Origin: Coprinopsis marcescibilis
Lineage: Eukaryota > Basidiomycota > Agaricomycetes > Agaricales > Psathyrellaceae
DNA length: 64,000 nt
Assembly: GCA_004369085.1 (NCBI GenBank)
Contig: ML210177.1
Span: 124,001 to 188,000 of the forward strand
Reading direction: 5' to 3'
Below the pieces are notes generated by a model that did no database searches, was not told the origin of the DNA, and was given only the letters and a program-made list of their open reading frames with translations. Both the position numbers and the translations under genes were made by a program. Position 1 is the stretch's first letter; each line of letters starts with the position of its first letter. This document shows positions 36,117 to 52,834 of this stretch, one piece after another.

Positions 36117-37900
36117 TCATTCTCTATCATAGCTGAAAAATCTGTCAAAGGTAAAGGCTTCGTTTTCGCAGCCAACGTGCCGCCCAACAAAGGTATCCTT
36201 CAGTTTAACATCAATTGTGGCAAGGTCGCCTCCGCTCCTGCCGATATGTGCACCCATAAATGGAGCGGTTGAACGTCGATAATTCACGACATCGGTGAGA
36301 GTAGTACAGCACTCAGCCAAGGCCTGTACATCGTGCATGACTGCCTCGCGTTCACCTGGGGACATTTCATCCTTCAGTAACTGATTGCCGCGAAAGAAGA
36401 GTCGCTCTAGCCTCCTAAACTCAGAGAATTCGGATGCTTTGTTGGCCTAGTACAGCGTCATTACGGTCATGATGAGGGGCCCACCTTGAAAATTGCATCA
36501 CTTACCAAATCTGGGAGCGTAACTCTACTGGAGGTGAAACCCAGCTCTTCAAGGTAAGGTGCACCTCGCGCTAATGCGTGAATGTTGTCTAAAATAGTCT
36601 GCCTGGCTTTTCGCGAGCTCAAATTCTTGATTTCCCCGTCCTTGGTCTCATGCCATAGACACCCTTCTTCACGGTTGCGGCTATTGTGCTTTTGCGGCTC
36701 TTGTGCAATGGCAAGGCTCCTTAGGTTCGGCAACACTCCTCCCGGTACTACAGATCGTAGTAAGTATGGAACTTGAGCATTGTACGACTCGTAAACCACA
36801 AGAGCTGTGAGCTGCGGTAGAAGTTGAGCAAGGGCCCGACAAGTGAAGAAGTTGCCCTAGCAAAGTCTCCGGTTAAGAAGCGGAAGCGAGTCTCAGACTT
36901 TACACTCACTCCGAGATGCTTTAGGAGTGGTAGAAAGCCGGATGGAAGGGATTCGTCTCCATTTGTGAGAATTGCAGTTTTTTCGATGTTGAGAGCCAGT
37001 CTCAAGAAATTGAGGGAAGGGTGTCGGGTTAAGAACAACGTCAGTTCTTGCTGTAGAGATTGCAGCATAGAGGATTGGATATTGGTGCCATTCCACAAGG
37101 CAAAGGTCTCTAGTCGCGGGAATGTGAACGAAAAAAGCTCAGAATAGGGATGCTCGAGCGGAAATGTTTGAAGAGGATTATACGCGCTCAACGCGAGGTC
37201 AAGAGTGCGGAGCTGGTGCGAAATATATCCGATGCTCTTAAAGAGGTCCGTCCTCTCGTTCCGCGACACTAAGCGAAAAAGATCATGGTGGAAAGTGAGA
37301 CTATTCAAGATTTGTCCCTGTCAGCGCAGGATAAGCCAGGCAGTAAAGTAACACGGATCTGAAGCGTACCTTGGATTTCAGAAGCTTAGACCATACTAGT
37401 TGGTTTGCCAGTTGACGACACGCAAGGCCTTTCAGTGTAATGGTCCGTAGCTGCGGACAAAGCGACAGAACAGTTTTCCAGAATTCCAGCGTAAATCGTT
37501 TCAACCGAGCGAGGGATCCAAATGTCTCCAAGCTGAACACATTCAATCCCAACGTATGTAACATGGGTAGAGACCCCGCCCGAATAGCTTTCTCCACCGC
37601 ACCGAAGGCAGTCTGGACGTCCCCGTGCGACACAGTTGACAGTTGAACTTGCACCAAACGAACAGTCCTCCCGATTTCTGGGAAATCGATGAACCTTTGG
37701 AAGAGAGCTAAAGTAGATCGCCAATTCTGGTCCCAGACAATCACGAAGGTATGAATGAAAGAAAGGAATCGATTGCACATCCAACGATTGGTGAGTGCGA
37801 TGGAGAGAGCTGTGAAGGGGGTGGCATGAACCGGGAGGTGGGATATGATGACCTGACACAGTTCAGATGGAAGGTCTTGGATTGGCGAATTGCTGTCCAT
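36117..37900 (-). CDS. F-box-like, leucine-rich hypothetical protein
   Basis: The ATG at 37898-37900 opens with MDSNSPIQDLPSELCQVIIS followed by HLP, matching an F-box start (LPxEL..II..LP). The rest alternates hydrophobic LRR-like segments, for example LPMLHTLGLNVFSLETFGSL, LCPQLRTITLKGLACRQLA, LFSFTFPRLETFALWNG and FLPLLKHLGV. Exon 1 ends near 37371 and joins as LLKSK|GQILNSLTF; at least three more introns follow (near 36850, 36500 and 36450). TAG/TGA at 36117. This is the common agaricomycete design of an F-box plus divergent LRRs, likely a substrate receptor of an SCF ligase. Substrate unknown; such genes evolve fast, so orthology is uncertain. Confidence 0.72.
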
Positions 37901-38327
37901 TGTCTAGTCAACAGTCGGGATTCGGTACAGGTGAGTACTCAGTCAACGAGCGAGCGTTGTGTCGGACTGTTTACCCCATGAATCGTGGCTAGCAGGGAGA
38001 GACTCAAGTCAAACTCAAACAAACTCAGGTTCAGAGGGTATATAGCAGAGTTCACTAACCATGACTCTGAGAAAATTGAGCTACTGTCGTATGCGAAAAT
38101 GTTGTAAGTAATAAAGTAAGTACTAAATGTTACATCGTGAACTAAACGTCCCAATATTATCCAAAAATCATGCAAAGAAGAAACAAAATGGGCGAATATG
38201 AACGACTGTGGAGTGAGGATGATTCCTCAAATTGATTAATTTCAGAGTGTGAAAAACGGCACCGAATTCCTCTCTCAAGAAATGTTGGCATTCAAGCGTG
38301 CTGCAAGAAATGAGCCCCAGCTGCGAG
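37901..38327. other. Intergenic region between two minus-strand genes
   Basis: About 430 bases: the promoter of the F-box-like gene and the 3' flank of the AP180-like gene. No gene seen. The 38080-38170 part is AT-rich. Confidence 0.35.
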
Positions 38328-41300
38328 TTAAATGAGCGACGCGGGGGGATGATTCTGTTGCTGATTCGTTGGTGTAAACGCAGATGAAAAGGGTTGAGAG
38401 GACATTCCATTGAATGTGTTTTGTCCAAATGGATGTCCTGTCGCTGTAGACGGAAGACCGGGAACTGGAGGCGTTGGTGATGAACCGAATGAGGGCGAGC
38501 CTGAACCAACCATGGATGCCCTAAATGGGTTAGCACCTCCTGTGATTTGCGGCCTGAGTCCTGTCCCCAAGCTCGATCCTGTCGTCGCCCCAGACATCAT
38601 CGACGCGCCGAACGCAGAGGTTGGTTTAAAGCCTCCACTAAGCCCTGTAGGTTGCCCAGTAAGGGCACTGCCGAGTCCCGTAGGCTGCGAATTCAACGCT
38701 CCGGTTGAAGATGGGTTTGTAGAGCCGAATGACAACGGGGACGAGGGGAAACTAGTGCCGGTCGTATTAAATGAGGATAGCGTGAAGTTCGGTGTCGATA
38801 GCTGGGAAGAAGTGTTGGAGCTGTTGGGGTTACTAGAAATCTGTGGTGCACTCAAGTTGCTTGCAAATGAAGGTGTGGAACGTTGAGAGTGATTCTCGGC
38901 GGGAGGACTTTGGGAAGCTGCACCGGGCATAGACTCCAACAATGCCGCACCAAACGACGAAGAGGGCTTGAAAGGCTTCAAACCGGCAAAACCAGTAATT
39001 TGGCTGGTAAGTGGCGATGTTGAAGATGAGAGGCCGGTGTTGGTTGCGCCAGTGGGTTGGGACGATGACGAATTGGAAAATGCGGAAGTGCCCGAGAAGG
39101 CAGATGCAGTGGGGGACGTGCTTTGAAATCCTGAAGGATTAGGAGACCCAGCTGCAGATGATTTCGCAACGTTGGTAAAAGATGAGGCGATACTTGAAAT
39201 ATCACTAGAACCCGGACTAAGGGCACTGCCCGCCCAGTTGAATCCAGTTCTTTGTGGTTGAACTTGTTGCTGTTGCTGCTGTTGCGCTTGCTGTTGCTGC
39301 TGCTGATTCGTCATACCGTTGCCCTGAGCGCCCCTCGCAAGTTCCATGAGTGTTGGTACCTTGGGGACTGGTGGTGCGTCTGCTAGGACCGGGCCGAACG
39401 GATTCTTGGTGCCGGTCATGTGTGTCTTCACTGGCTGAGCAGCAGGGAACGAGTTGATGGAAGTGAGTGGGGTCGAAGCTGGCCGGTTGGGCACGTCAAT
39501 GGGTCCTGCATTTCTGACAGGCCCAAACGCGGACACGGACGGGGCGATCGCATTTGAGGCGGGACCAAAGTTGGGATTAAAGGAGGTATTGGAAGTCTGA
39601 CCTTGCCCGAACGCAGATGCAAATGGCGTAGCAGAGTTCGGCGCTGAAGAAGGGGATGTTGGGTTGTTGTTTACGAATAAGGTCTGCCCCATTGATGCAC
39701 CCGGGGCAGCTTGGCCAGCCGCACCCGGCTGGGTGTTAGCAAATAGAGCCATGCCTGTTGTCTGAGGAACGAGCATGCTCTGGCGGAACGGATTGCCCCC
39801 GGTAGCCTGAGGTTGAAGGAACCCAATTTGTTGAGGAGTTGCGAAGGGACCCTGAGGTTGTGGGAGGAATCCGGTTTGTTGTTGAGGAATAAATGCGGAG
39901 AACGGTCGAGGTGGTTGCTGTGTTTGTTGAGTCGTAAGGAATGCGTTAAAAGGATTGGCGGGTGTAGCTGTATGCTGAGAAATAAGGAATCCGGTAGGTT
40001 GGTTGATAACTGGTATTGCGGTGTTGAATGTTGGTTGGCCAGTAAGCATTTGTGAGAAAGGGTTGACAGTTCCTTGCGGAAAAGGTTGCTGAGAAGGGGA
40101 GCTGAGAAGGCACGGGTCAGACACAAAATATCGGGGCAATGAAAAGATATTACGTAGGAGATACGCCAAACATAGGCTGTTGCTCTGCTTCAATAGAATT
40201 GAAGAAGTCTGATACATCCTTTGACACTGGGGGGTTTGAGGCCCCATTTGTCGTAGATGATCCCGCCCCTGTCGTCTGGGTGGGAGCGGAAGTCTCTTTG
40301 AAAGTCACCGCTGGCAAGCAGTTAGAATAGGGTTCCTCACATTCGTCCAAACACGTACTAGATGACTTTGAAGTTGTCTTTCCACGTGTTGTAGGAGGTT
40401 TGTCCGCAGTAGCTTTGTTTGCCTTGTACTCAAGGCGATTAGATTCGAAGTTGGAATCATCCAAGTATTCCTGGAGTGCACCAGCTAGTGAAACGGGAGC
40501 CTACAACGATGTGTTAAAGTAAGGGTAGTTTCAGTCCACGAGGGAACTTACATGTTTGAGATTCGGAATCGGAACGTTGAGCAAGTTCTCCAGCTTCTTC
40601 GCAACGCCCAAGAATTCAACAACGAGTTCTGTCTGGGTGCAAAAGTGTCGGTAAATTTGCAATGCTTCTGAGGCATCGACGTGGGACATCTCGAAGTAGT
40701 GCTCTAAAGAAGTGCATGTCAGCGAGGACCGCAAACTGCCAACGCTAAACTGCCATACCCAAGACATTAATGACACCCTCGTTCCCTGCTTGAAAAAGGA
40801 TTAGCAGGTCCTTTACGAGCATGCGAAGGGCGGTAATATTGAGTTCATCTTCCAGGTTATCGAGATAGAACTGAACCAAAAAGATTAGAGCAGCAATCAG
40901 AATTGATAGTGAGTGACAACGCACTCTGCATTCCACAAGCGCGTCAATCATATTGTGAACGATTTTAGTCTCTCTCAATAGACCCTTCTCAACCGTCATT
41001 GATCTTAGTTTACGTCCCGCCAGAGTTTTGCTACGAGTTGGGAGCGAAGGCTTGTCGTTATTCCGTTGCTTCCGAGATTTCTCGAGGTCCTCGTTTATAG
41101 AGACTGAATTGCGGATGTCACGGTTGGTGTCTGACTGGACTCGAATGGCATCGTGCTTCAAGTCCCGGTATGCACGTATCCGTGAATCGAGATACTTCGC
41201 GTAATGTTGGATAGTTTCAGGGGCGGCATAGCCTAGATGGGTGTGTGGATCAGCTCCGCGATAGGTTGGGCAGAGGGGATCGCTGTACCTTCCCAGTTTA

Positions 41301-41693
41301 CTGCTGAGACGTTCTTGAGCTTGAGGATGTCGGCCTGAGATAGAAACGAGAGAACATTGTCCGTGGAGCCATTACGAATCATTGTGTGCAAGACGAGCAG
41401 GGCTTTAAAGACGATCTGGGTAGCTCGGGTAAGACTGGCATTATCAGAAACTGAAAGAGGTAAACATACAATGTGGTTTGGCTCGCGGATACGGGGTACG
41501 AGCGCCTTGCAAACATCTGATACTGCGCCGTCGTCTGACCAGGTCGCTGCAATAATTGGATCAATATACTGCCAACTGTGTTGTTAGCCACAAAACTCTG
41601 GGGAAGATGACGAGAATGAAGACTTGCCTTTGCCTTTGGAGGAGCATTTTTTGGCTTGCATGCCAGTTTGACAATTTTGTCGAAACTGGACAT
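38328..41693 (-). CDS. AP180/Yap1801-type clathrin adaptor with ANTH domain
   Basis: Endocytic adaptor that binds PtdIns(4,5)P2 and clathrin and links cargo such as synaptobrevins. The start at 41691-41693 gives MSSFDKIVKLACKPKNAPPK; the lysine-rich helix is the expected lipid-binding part. The ANTH domain continues YIDPIIAATW, HIVFKALLVLHTMIRNGS, IRAYRDLKHDAI, LLRETKIVHNMIDALVECRF, ALRMLVKDLLILFQAGNEGV and LEHYFEMSHVDASEALQIY. The long C-terminal half (one exon, 38328-about 40095) is disordered, with five NPF motifs, a poly-Gln tract and at least nine [LIV]-x-x-Q-x-T-G motifs. Such NPFs bind EH-domain proteins (Pan1/Ede1). About 900 residues with roughly seven introns in the ANTH half. Confidence 0.88.
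39246..39306 (-). repeat. Poly-glutamine tract in the AP180-like gene
   Basis: A CAA/CAG-rich run encoding two blocks of six to seven Gln split by Ala, followed by Val-Gln-Pro-Gln. In-frame microsatellite, likely length-variable between strains. Confidence 0.85.
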
Positions 41694-42088
41694 GATTTGG
41701 CTGCTACTAGTTCAGGTCTTTGGACCGTCTATGAGCTCTTGAAATAGCGTGAAGGATGAAACCGATGTTACCCAGTCCTTATGGATGTCCCTGTCAGTGT
41801 CACCAACACCGACACACTCCGCCATCATGCCGCTTTCAAACTCAGATGATTAGTCAGAACCTATGTACCAATGGGCGTTCTGGAGGTTACCGAGTATCCG
41901 CAGCTCCTCATCATCAACTTTACACCTCTGCCCGTGTTGTAGGCCTTAATATCCCTCACATCTACTACTGCTACATAGCAGCCTACCCTCTGCATCGACC
42001 GCCCCGTTCTTCCCAGCCTCATGAAGGTCTGAGAACACGCCAATTCAATCCCAATACAGAAGACGTCATTGAGATCAGCTTCTTCAGG
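41694..42088. promoter_or_regulatory. Divergent upstream region, AP180-like/GH47
   Basis: About 395 bases. The GH47 frame stays open upstream to an ATG at 41756, but that extension is Cys/His/Pro-rich, unlike an N-terminus of this family, and most likely non-coding leader. Confidence 0.35.
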
Positions 42089-44405
<2,317 letters not shown>

Positions 44406-44520
44406 TGTATATTGGATAGCGTTACCCCTAATGCGGAATTCATGCGGACCGGTATCAATCGCGTGAGTACGGAGGAAATATGTTGCGACGAAGAACCGCG
44501 AAGTCTGCTGAATGTAATTG

Positions 44521-46772
<2,252 letters not shown>

Positions 46773-47317
46773 TAAACCTTCCGTGTATAGGTGCTTAATT
46801 TTTATTTGTCATGCATTTTCTGTGTTTCAACGATGACAGTCCCGCGATTCACACTGTAGCAACAATATTATTGTACTCTGTGGCTTTGAGCTTTGAAGCA
46901 ACCATAAATATTCTGCGGTTGAATATTGAATGTTCGCGTCAAATGTTTTCGAGGCTATCAGAGTCGACACAGTCAGTACCTTTGAATCGGCTACAAATGT
47001 CAAGTTGGGTAAGGACGCTAGGCTGGAAGGAACGCGTCGAGGTACCAATGGCAGCTGGCCAACGACTGGCACGTCCAATTTTTGTCTATCTCGTTGATTC
47101 TGCCAATGGGAGGTGCATGAAACCGCACTATTTATCTTGATTCTTTGTCTGTTTGTCCTTGGTTCTGACTATGGCCTTTTCTCTCTTGGAGGATAGTTGA
47201 TTGGATCACTCAGTCTTCTATTAGGTCTCGTGCGCTGACCTCTCACTCTCAGCGACGATCTCTTTCCCCGTATGTTGGTACTGAAATAGTTATTTACAAC
47301 TTCGATGAAATACTCAA
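46773..47317. other. Convergent intergenic region GUT1-DBP9
   Basis: About 545 bases between two stop codons, AT-rich in parts. Short frames here (for example 46811-47140 plus) have no protein-like character. It holds two 3' UTRs only. Confidence 0.4.
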
Positions 47318-49604
47318 CTACCTAAACTTTTTCAACGGGTCAGACTTTTTCCGCCCACGTCCGGATGTATGACCACCGCGCCCTCGGCCACGTCCTCTCT
47401 GAGCTGGCTTTTTGAAAGGAACGAATCCACTCGGTTGACCTTCCGAAGTCACTGGTTCAGCAGGACCGTCTGAGACGGGCGCTATTCTTGGAAGCAGATA
47501 TTTCGGGACATGCTTCATATGCGGCTGTATGCGGGTTGGGTGGAGAGGTTTGTCGTGCCTCAAGTACTCTAAATCAAGAGGATTATCTTCGAAATGTGCC
47601 TAAGCCACATATCAGTTTCACAAAACCAGATGATAAGGTTGCAACCGACCTTGAGCTTATCCGAGTTCAAAATCTCAGCCTTGAGTTCCTTCACCCTCGC
47701 CTCTCGAATGGCCGAACGAGTAACACTCCGGATAGCATCCTGCATGCGGTATCTAAATGCTTCCACCTGCTTCATATCGAACTGGTAATGCTTGATCGCG
47801 CTCCCTCTCGCGCCTTGGTCCTTCTCTATCCTCTTAAACACTTTCTCATCCTTCACCGCGCTCGGCAAGCATCCAACAATCTTGTCCTTCCCCCACTGCT
47901 CCTTTGGAACAACGAACGAAAGGGACATGCCCGTACGCCCAGCCCGTGCGGTTCTTCCAACCCGATGGGTGTACGACCTCGATGATGTTGGAAGGTCAAA
48001 GTTGAGCACACAAGCAACATCGACAAAATCGACGCCACGAGTGACACCATACTCTTTATCTTTGGACCCTTTGTGGTGCTTGCGCTTCTTTGACTTTGAG
48101 GAAAATTCCTCAGCGACTTGGCGTTTACGCTTTTTGTTCTTTGAGAGCGTTTTTGGTTGCTCCTCCTCCTCCACGTCCTCGCCTTCTTCGTCTTCGGAAC
48201 CGTCACTGCCTCCTTCCTCCCCCTCCCTCTGTGTTGAGGTGACTAAACAGATGTGAGTTGTTGACCTGTTGGTGAGTGTTAGAGGTAACTTACATTCTTC
48301 ACTTTCGTCATCCTCATCATCCTCATCGTCAGAATCGTGTTCCTGGACACCAGCCTCGTCCGTCGCAATGATATAGTCATACACGCCCTTGTTGAATTCT
48401 TGCACAGTGTGGTACCTATACAATATACCGTCAGCGATGTACAGTAGCACAGGGTCCACACCACCAACCTTGAATTCAATGGCAATTCAGAGTTGAGAAC
48501 ACAACTCTTGATCGAAAATTGCTCCAGGAACAGCTTTAACCGGTAACACCGGTCAACATCGTTCACAAAGATGATACATTTGCCTTTGATGAGCTTGAGC
48601 TTGAGGATAACGTAGGTCAGAAGGAATTTGTCGACTTCTGAGCACCTGTAGACACGGAAACTTGAGAGGTGATAAACAACTTTAAACGGAGAGCTCACAT
48701 TACGGAGTACTGGGTTAACAACGCCGCTTCGTCCTCTCCTTCTTCAAGTTTGAGAATGGCCTTTGCAAAATCCAGTGAGAAATGTCCAAATGTCAGGCGA
48801 AAATATGCGTACGGGATTTCGAAGCGTAAGTCCTTTGAGCATTTCAACATCCTCCGTCATGGTTGCACTCATCAAGAACGACTGGTACACTTTGGGCAGG
48901 TATGACCCCTTGAACAACTGCCGCACATCGTCGTCGTGTCCGTAGGACAGGATGAGGTCGGCTTCATCGATGACCAACGAGTCGATGGAAGACAGTGAAA
49001 GGGCTTTTGATTGTGCGAAGGAGAGGGCTCGCGAAGGTGTTGCGATAATAATATCAGGTTGGTCGGAGAGCAAAACCCTAAAAGAATAGTGAGAAAACAA
49101 GAGCAAGAGCAAAAAGGAAGTATTTACCTCTGGATATGCGACGTTGATCCAGAAGTCACATTGCATACTGTAACATCCTCGTTACAGTACACTAGGAGCG
49201 TCTTCAGGTACCCCGTAATTTGTTCTGAAAGTTCCCTCGTTGGAACTAGAACCAACGCCCTCGTTGCTCGTCGCTTTGGATCATCCTCGTCCAAGCCCTA
49301 TGTAAGATAGAAAAACACATTCAGCAATCACACCCAGACAAACTAACCAACAAGGCGTACCTACGTTTTTCGCGCTGAGAATCTTCTGCACTACCGGTAT
49401 ACAGTATGCCGCTGTCTTCCCACTGCCTGTTCGCGCACGCGCTAGGATATCCCGACTCTCCAAAGCCAATGGTATCGCCTTCGCCTGGACCAAAGTCGGC
49501 CTAGCAAAGCCCGTATCAGCTAAAGCCCGCAAGATGCGACTATCCAAGATGTTGGAAAAGCTGGAGAATGTAGCTTTTTTGTCTACAAGATATTCTGAAG
49601 CCAT
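47318..49604 (-). CDS. DBP9: DEAD-box RNA helicase Dbp9 (DDX56)
   Basis: Nucleolar ATP-dependent helicase for 60S ribosome biogenesis. The start at 49602-49604 gives [20 protein letters not shown]. Helicase motifs in order: [20 protein letters not shown] (Q motif), [17 protein letters not shown] (motif I), [14 protein letters not shown] (Ia), [28 protein letters not shown] (DEAD), FLMSATM (SAT), [49 protein letters not shown] and [12 protein letters not shown] (VI). Between IIATDE and RGVDF is the acidic-then-basic insertion typical of Dbp9. The C-terminus is Arg/Gly-rich ([20 protein letters not shown]) and ends LKKFR. About six introns. Together with RPF1 it is a second 60S assembly gene in the window, but they are 30 kb apart. 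Confidence 0.93.
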
Positions 49605-50854
49605 TTCGATGCTGGAGCATTTGCTAGTACGCTGAGGAGCTCGGAGACTCCGACCTCGACGATCACTGAAATTTCTGAGCTTATGTAAGCATGCTCCCTA
49701 ATTTGACTTGAGGCCTTGAGGCCCCTATCTCAATCCAGGCTCAATCGGACGATGGCAACGTGAAGAACATATATCAGAGTGGAAGTCGAGAAACCTGATA
49801 GGGGGAACAGCCGTGTACACGTTGACTGAACCTTACTAGCCGACGTGAGCCTCGGATCCCAGAGAAGCAGAGTTAGTTACTAATACTCGACAATACATAA
49901 GTGTAGTACCACAGCCCCACCTTTAGTTTGAAGAGAAGTTCTTGAGCGCTTGATATCCTTTTTGGTACGAGGCATATCTCCGAGATCCATGCTTCGGTAT
50001 GGAGACAACTATCAGGCAAACTTAATCAAAAATAGGCCGTTCAAGCCGTTTCTCTTCGCAAAGCAGAGTATGGACTAATATTAATAATGGCGCAATCCGA
50101 GGGGTAGAGTTTTCGAACATATCCGAGGTTTCTCATAGGTACATACCAGTGATACCACGAGTAAAAATCAAAGCTGGGTGCTCTTTTCTGCTGGTAGAAT
50201 CCTTTTCAGAAAGCTTGTCTGCAACGTTAACGGGCCCATGCTGCATAAATATCACTAAATGAAAAGACATTGCAATGTTTGTGGTTGGCGCTTTTGCTGA
50301 TGTACTACTTATCAGGTACACAGAAACCGCGTTCTCAGAAGAACCGCTGGGTGGACAGGTTGTGAGTATGTATCATTGATTCGGACCTGAGAATAACTTG
50401 CGTCAGACCCTGCACAAGCAGTCCTCTTACCAAACCCTTGCCTTTTCGGACACGTTCCCAGTCAAACCTTAAACTCTAAGCGCCAAACGCAGCAAAAGTC
50501 CTGGATTCAAAAAACAACAGATAGCGATGTTGGTTACACCTATTTTACAACCCGTCAGCGCGGGGTATCCTGTCCAATCTATTATGGCAAGTAGTCTGCT
50601 GTCTCTTTTGGAGAAAATCGAATCTAAGATGCTCCGAGTATATATTTCCGGATGTTGGTCGGCATTGGAATGTCGAGGAATACAGAGTGTCCACGTTGTA
50701 AATCCGCTGCGCAGTACCCATCCAGTCCACCTTGCACAACAGGGGATATATGGCCGTCTTGTTAATATGGGAGGATCATTGTCGGGTCATAATACAAATA
50801 ATGAGCATCGTGAAGGAGACATATATGGCGGAACTGCAAGAAAGGTTGGTCCGG
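49605..50854. other. 1.25-kb gene-free stretch
   Basis: The longest gap in the window. No frame in it resembles a known protein and no tRNA-like T-loop/acceptor pattern was seen. It holds the DBP9 promoter (near 49605-49900) and the ZIP transporter 3' flank. Base composition is more AT-rich than the genes, with many short interrupted frames, so a non-coding RNA or a decayed element is possible but not supported. Confidence 0.4.
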
Positions 50855-52416
50855 CTAAGCCCATCGTCCCAAAAGAGACATGAGTCCAGCGCCAAGCAGC
50901 ATGGCACCAATTGCAAGACTGAGCTTCTTGTTCGATGCGTTCATCATCTCCTTGCTGAACAAGAAGTCGTGTGCGAGAAGCTATATGGAGCTGATTAACG
51001 ACAGCGTATGAAAAGAATCCTGACCGGACAAACCTCGACCAAGCCCGTGTACAACAGTATACCGGCACTTATGGAGTCCAGGACACCAGCGACGATGCTG
51101 GCAGTTGCGCTGTGTGCGTTGTAGGTCGTTCGAGCACCCAATCCAGCAGCAATACCAAGGGGCGTCGTCACGCCGTAGAGGATTGCACCGGCGTACGGGA
51201 CCCACTTGTATTTCGGGGGCAAATCCATATACGCCAAGCGCGAACCGATACCAATTCCCTCAAACGTTTCTATGAAACGATTAGACGATCGGGAAACGGA
51301 AACATGGTTATAAGGATGACATACGATGGAAGAGCACGACGACAAACAAGACCTTGAAATCGTGATCGACGGCAAGAGTGAGCCCGATCAGAATGCTATT
51401 TCCATCGTTGAGGACCGTGGTTTCCGCGTAGAAGGGAACAAAACGGACCTGTGCAACACAACACCAAATTCCAAGATGGCGATTCCAATGATCTGACCCA
51501 AAGTGTTCTCATTCATTCTGAAAGGAACAGATTGGGCGGACGATCCATCGTCACTCTTGTCGCCCTTCTCCATGTCCTTGGGTGGCTGAACGAGACCTCC
51601 TTCAGGACCATGGGAAGAATGTGCACCGATTCCGTGACCATGAGCGTCTAGAATAAGTCAACATTAGCACAAGTTATTATTAAATCATCAAAGAACAAAT
51701 CCGTCAATGTTGAAACAAAGTTCTGAAAAGGATACCAAGGGGACATGGATACCCACCGTGTGTCTTTCCGAGACTCGCCAGCTTGGCAGTTCCCCATCGG
51801 AATGCAATAAGCTCGACAATGAAAAGACAAAATATACTGGCCATACAAATGGCGAGGGCGTATGGCTAAAGAAAACAGAGAAAAAAAAATTAAATTAAAG
51901 GGAAGTTACGTCGGCAGGCTCGAGAGCGACGACGAACATAAAGACCCCAGTCCTCCGACAAGCACGGCGATTCCAAGGAATGAAGTGCATGTCCGAGTAG
52001 GTGGATAAAGGCGGTTGAGATCTAGCATCAATTGTCAGCAACGAGGGAGAAAAAGATGAGGAATGGCCATACGATAATTCCGGAGCCGAAATACTTTGCG
52101 AAACTAAACGGTCGTTGTGAGCGATTGACACGAAAGAACAAGGGGTCACATACTCAAAAACCGCCTTAGGGATATGTATGAAGGACGCCCGGCGAGCGAT
52201 GACGGGGAAGAGAGCACCGAGGGTGGATCCGACGAGGAGAACGAAGACGGCTGCAATGCGCAAGCTCATATAATCGTGTTCTTCAGCTTCGAACTCGCAA
52301 CTCCCAGAGCCATGACTGTGTCCACCGCCGGTCGATGGGGCGTCGTGGTCGTGGTCGTGGTCTTCGTGGCCTTCCTCTTCGAGGACCTGGCGAGCAAAAT
52401 GCATGATATAGTCCAT
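50855..52416 (-). CDS. ZIP-family plasma membrane zinc transporter
   Basis: Imports Zn2+ (possibly other divalent metals). The start at 52414-52416 (MDYIMHFARQVLEEEGHEDH) leads to a His-rich N-terminal segment (HEDHDHDHD, GGGHSHGSGS). Transmembrane segments follow: SLRIAAVFVLLVGSTLGALF, the FAKYFGSGIIIATAFIHLL-type TM after an intron, then a cytosolic loop with HGHGIGAHSSHGPEGG, then NTLGQIIGIAILEFGVVLHS. The ZIP signature is clear: VLFVVVLFHQTFEGIGIGSR (TM5, metal-binding His/Glu). Final TMs include GAILYGVTTPLGIAAGLGAR, ASIVAGVLDSISAGILLYTG and LAIGAMLLGAGLMSLLGRWA with TAG at 50855-50857. Around 370 residues, six short introns. Zrt1/Zrt2 group by signature; zinc affinity cannot be told. 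Confidence 0.92.
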
Positions 52417-52834
52417 GGCGAATGTCGACTTGGCTCGGTCGATGCAAAGGAAGGCGAATAGGGCACCGGGGTAGGCTGGGCGAGAGAAGGGAGGGGAAAT
52501 CCTGGAGATTTAAATGACGGTAAAGCCTTAAATATTTTATTGGAATTGGGAGCAACCGCACCAGACATGCCAGCCTGAGTCCCCTGACAGTGGTCGATGG
52601 CACCGGTAGGGTACTCGGAAAAACACGACCCACGTCACTGGTTCCTCGGGAATCACTTGGCATCACGTGTCAGCAATTTACTCCGCCTTGGCTTCGCACA
52701 AATACTTTGGCTTCCACCGCCATTATTGCCTGAAAGAAGATAAGCAGGTTGAATACCATGCAATCCACAATCGGAGAGAGAGGGAACACCTCAGTACCGA
52801 GACCTTCCAAGACAGTAATGCACAACGTTTTGAA
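52417..52834. promoter_or_regulatory. Upstream region of the ZIP transporter gene
   Basis: About 420 bases between two minus-strand genes. Zinc-responsive control (Zap1-like) would be expected here, but I could not identify a convincing site. Confidence 0.3.

Noticed and set aside
36006..36272. Plus-strand 88-residue frame
   Set aside because: Overlaps the last exon of the F-box-like gene antisense and has no support.
41756..42088. In-frame N-terminal extension of the GH47 mannosidase
   Set aside because: A 111-residue Cys/Pro/His-rich extension before a normal type II anchor is unlike the family. The ATG at 42089 is preferred.
49605..50854. Search for tRNA genes, also over the other intergenic regions
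   Set aside because: No stretch with matching A-box, B-box (GGTTCGANNCC) and acceptor stem could be found by eye; short AT-rich strings are not sufficient.
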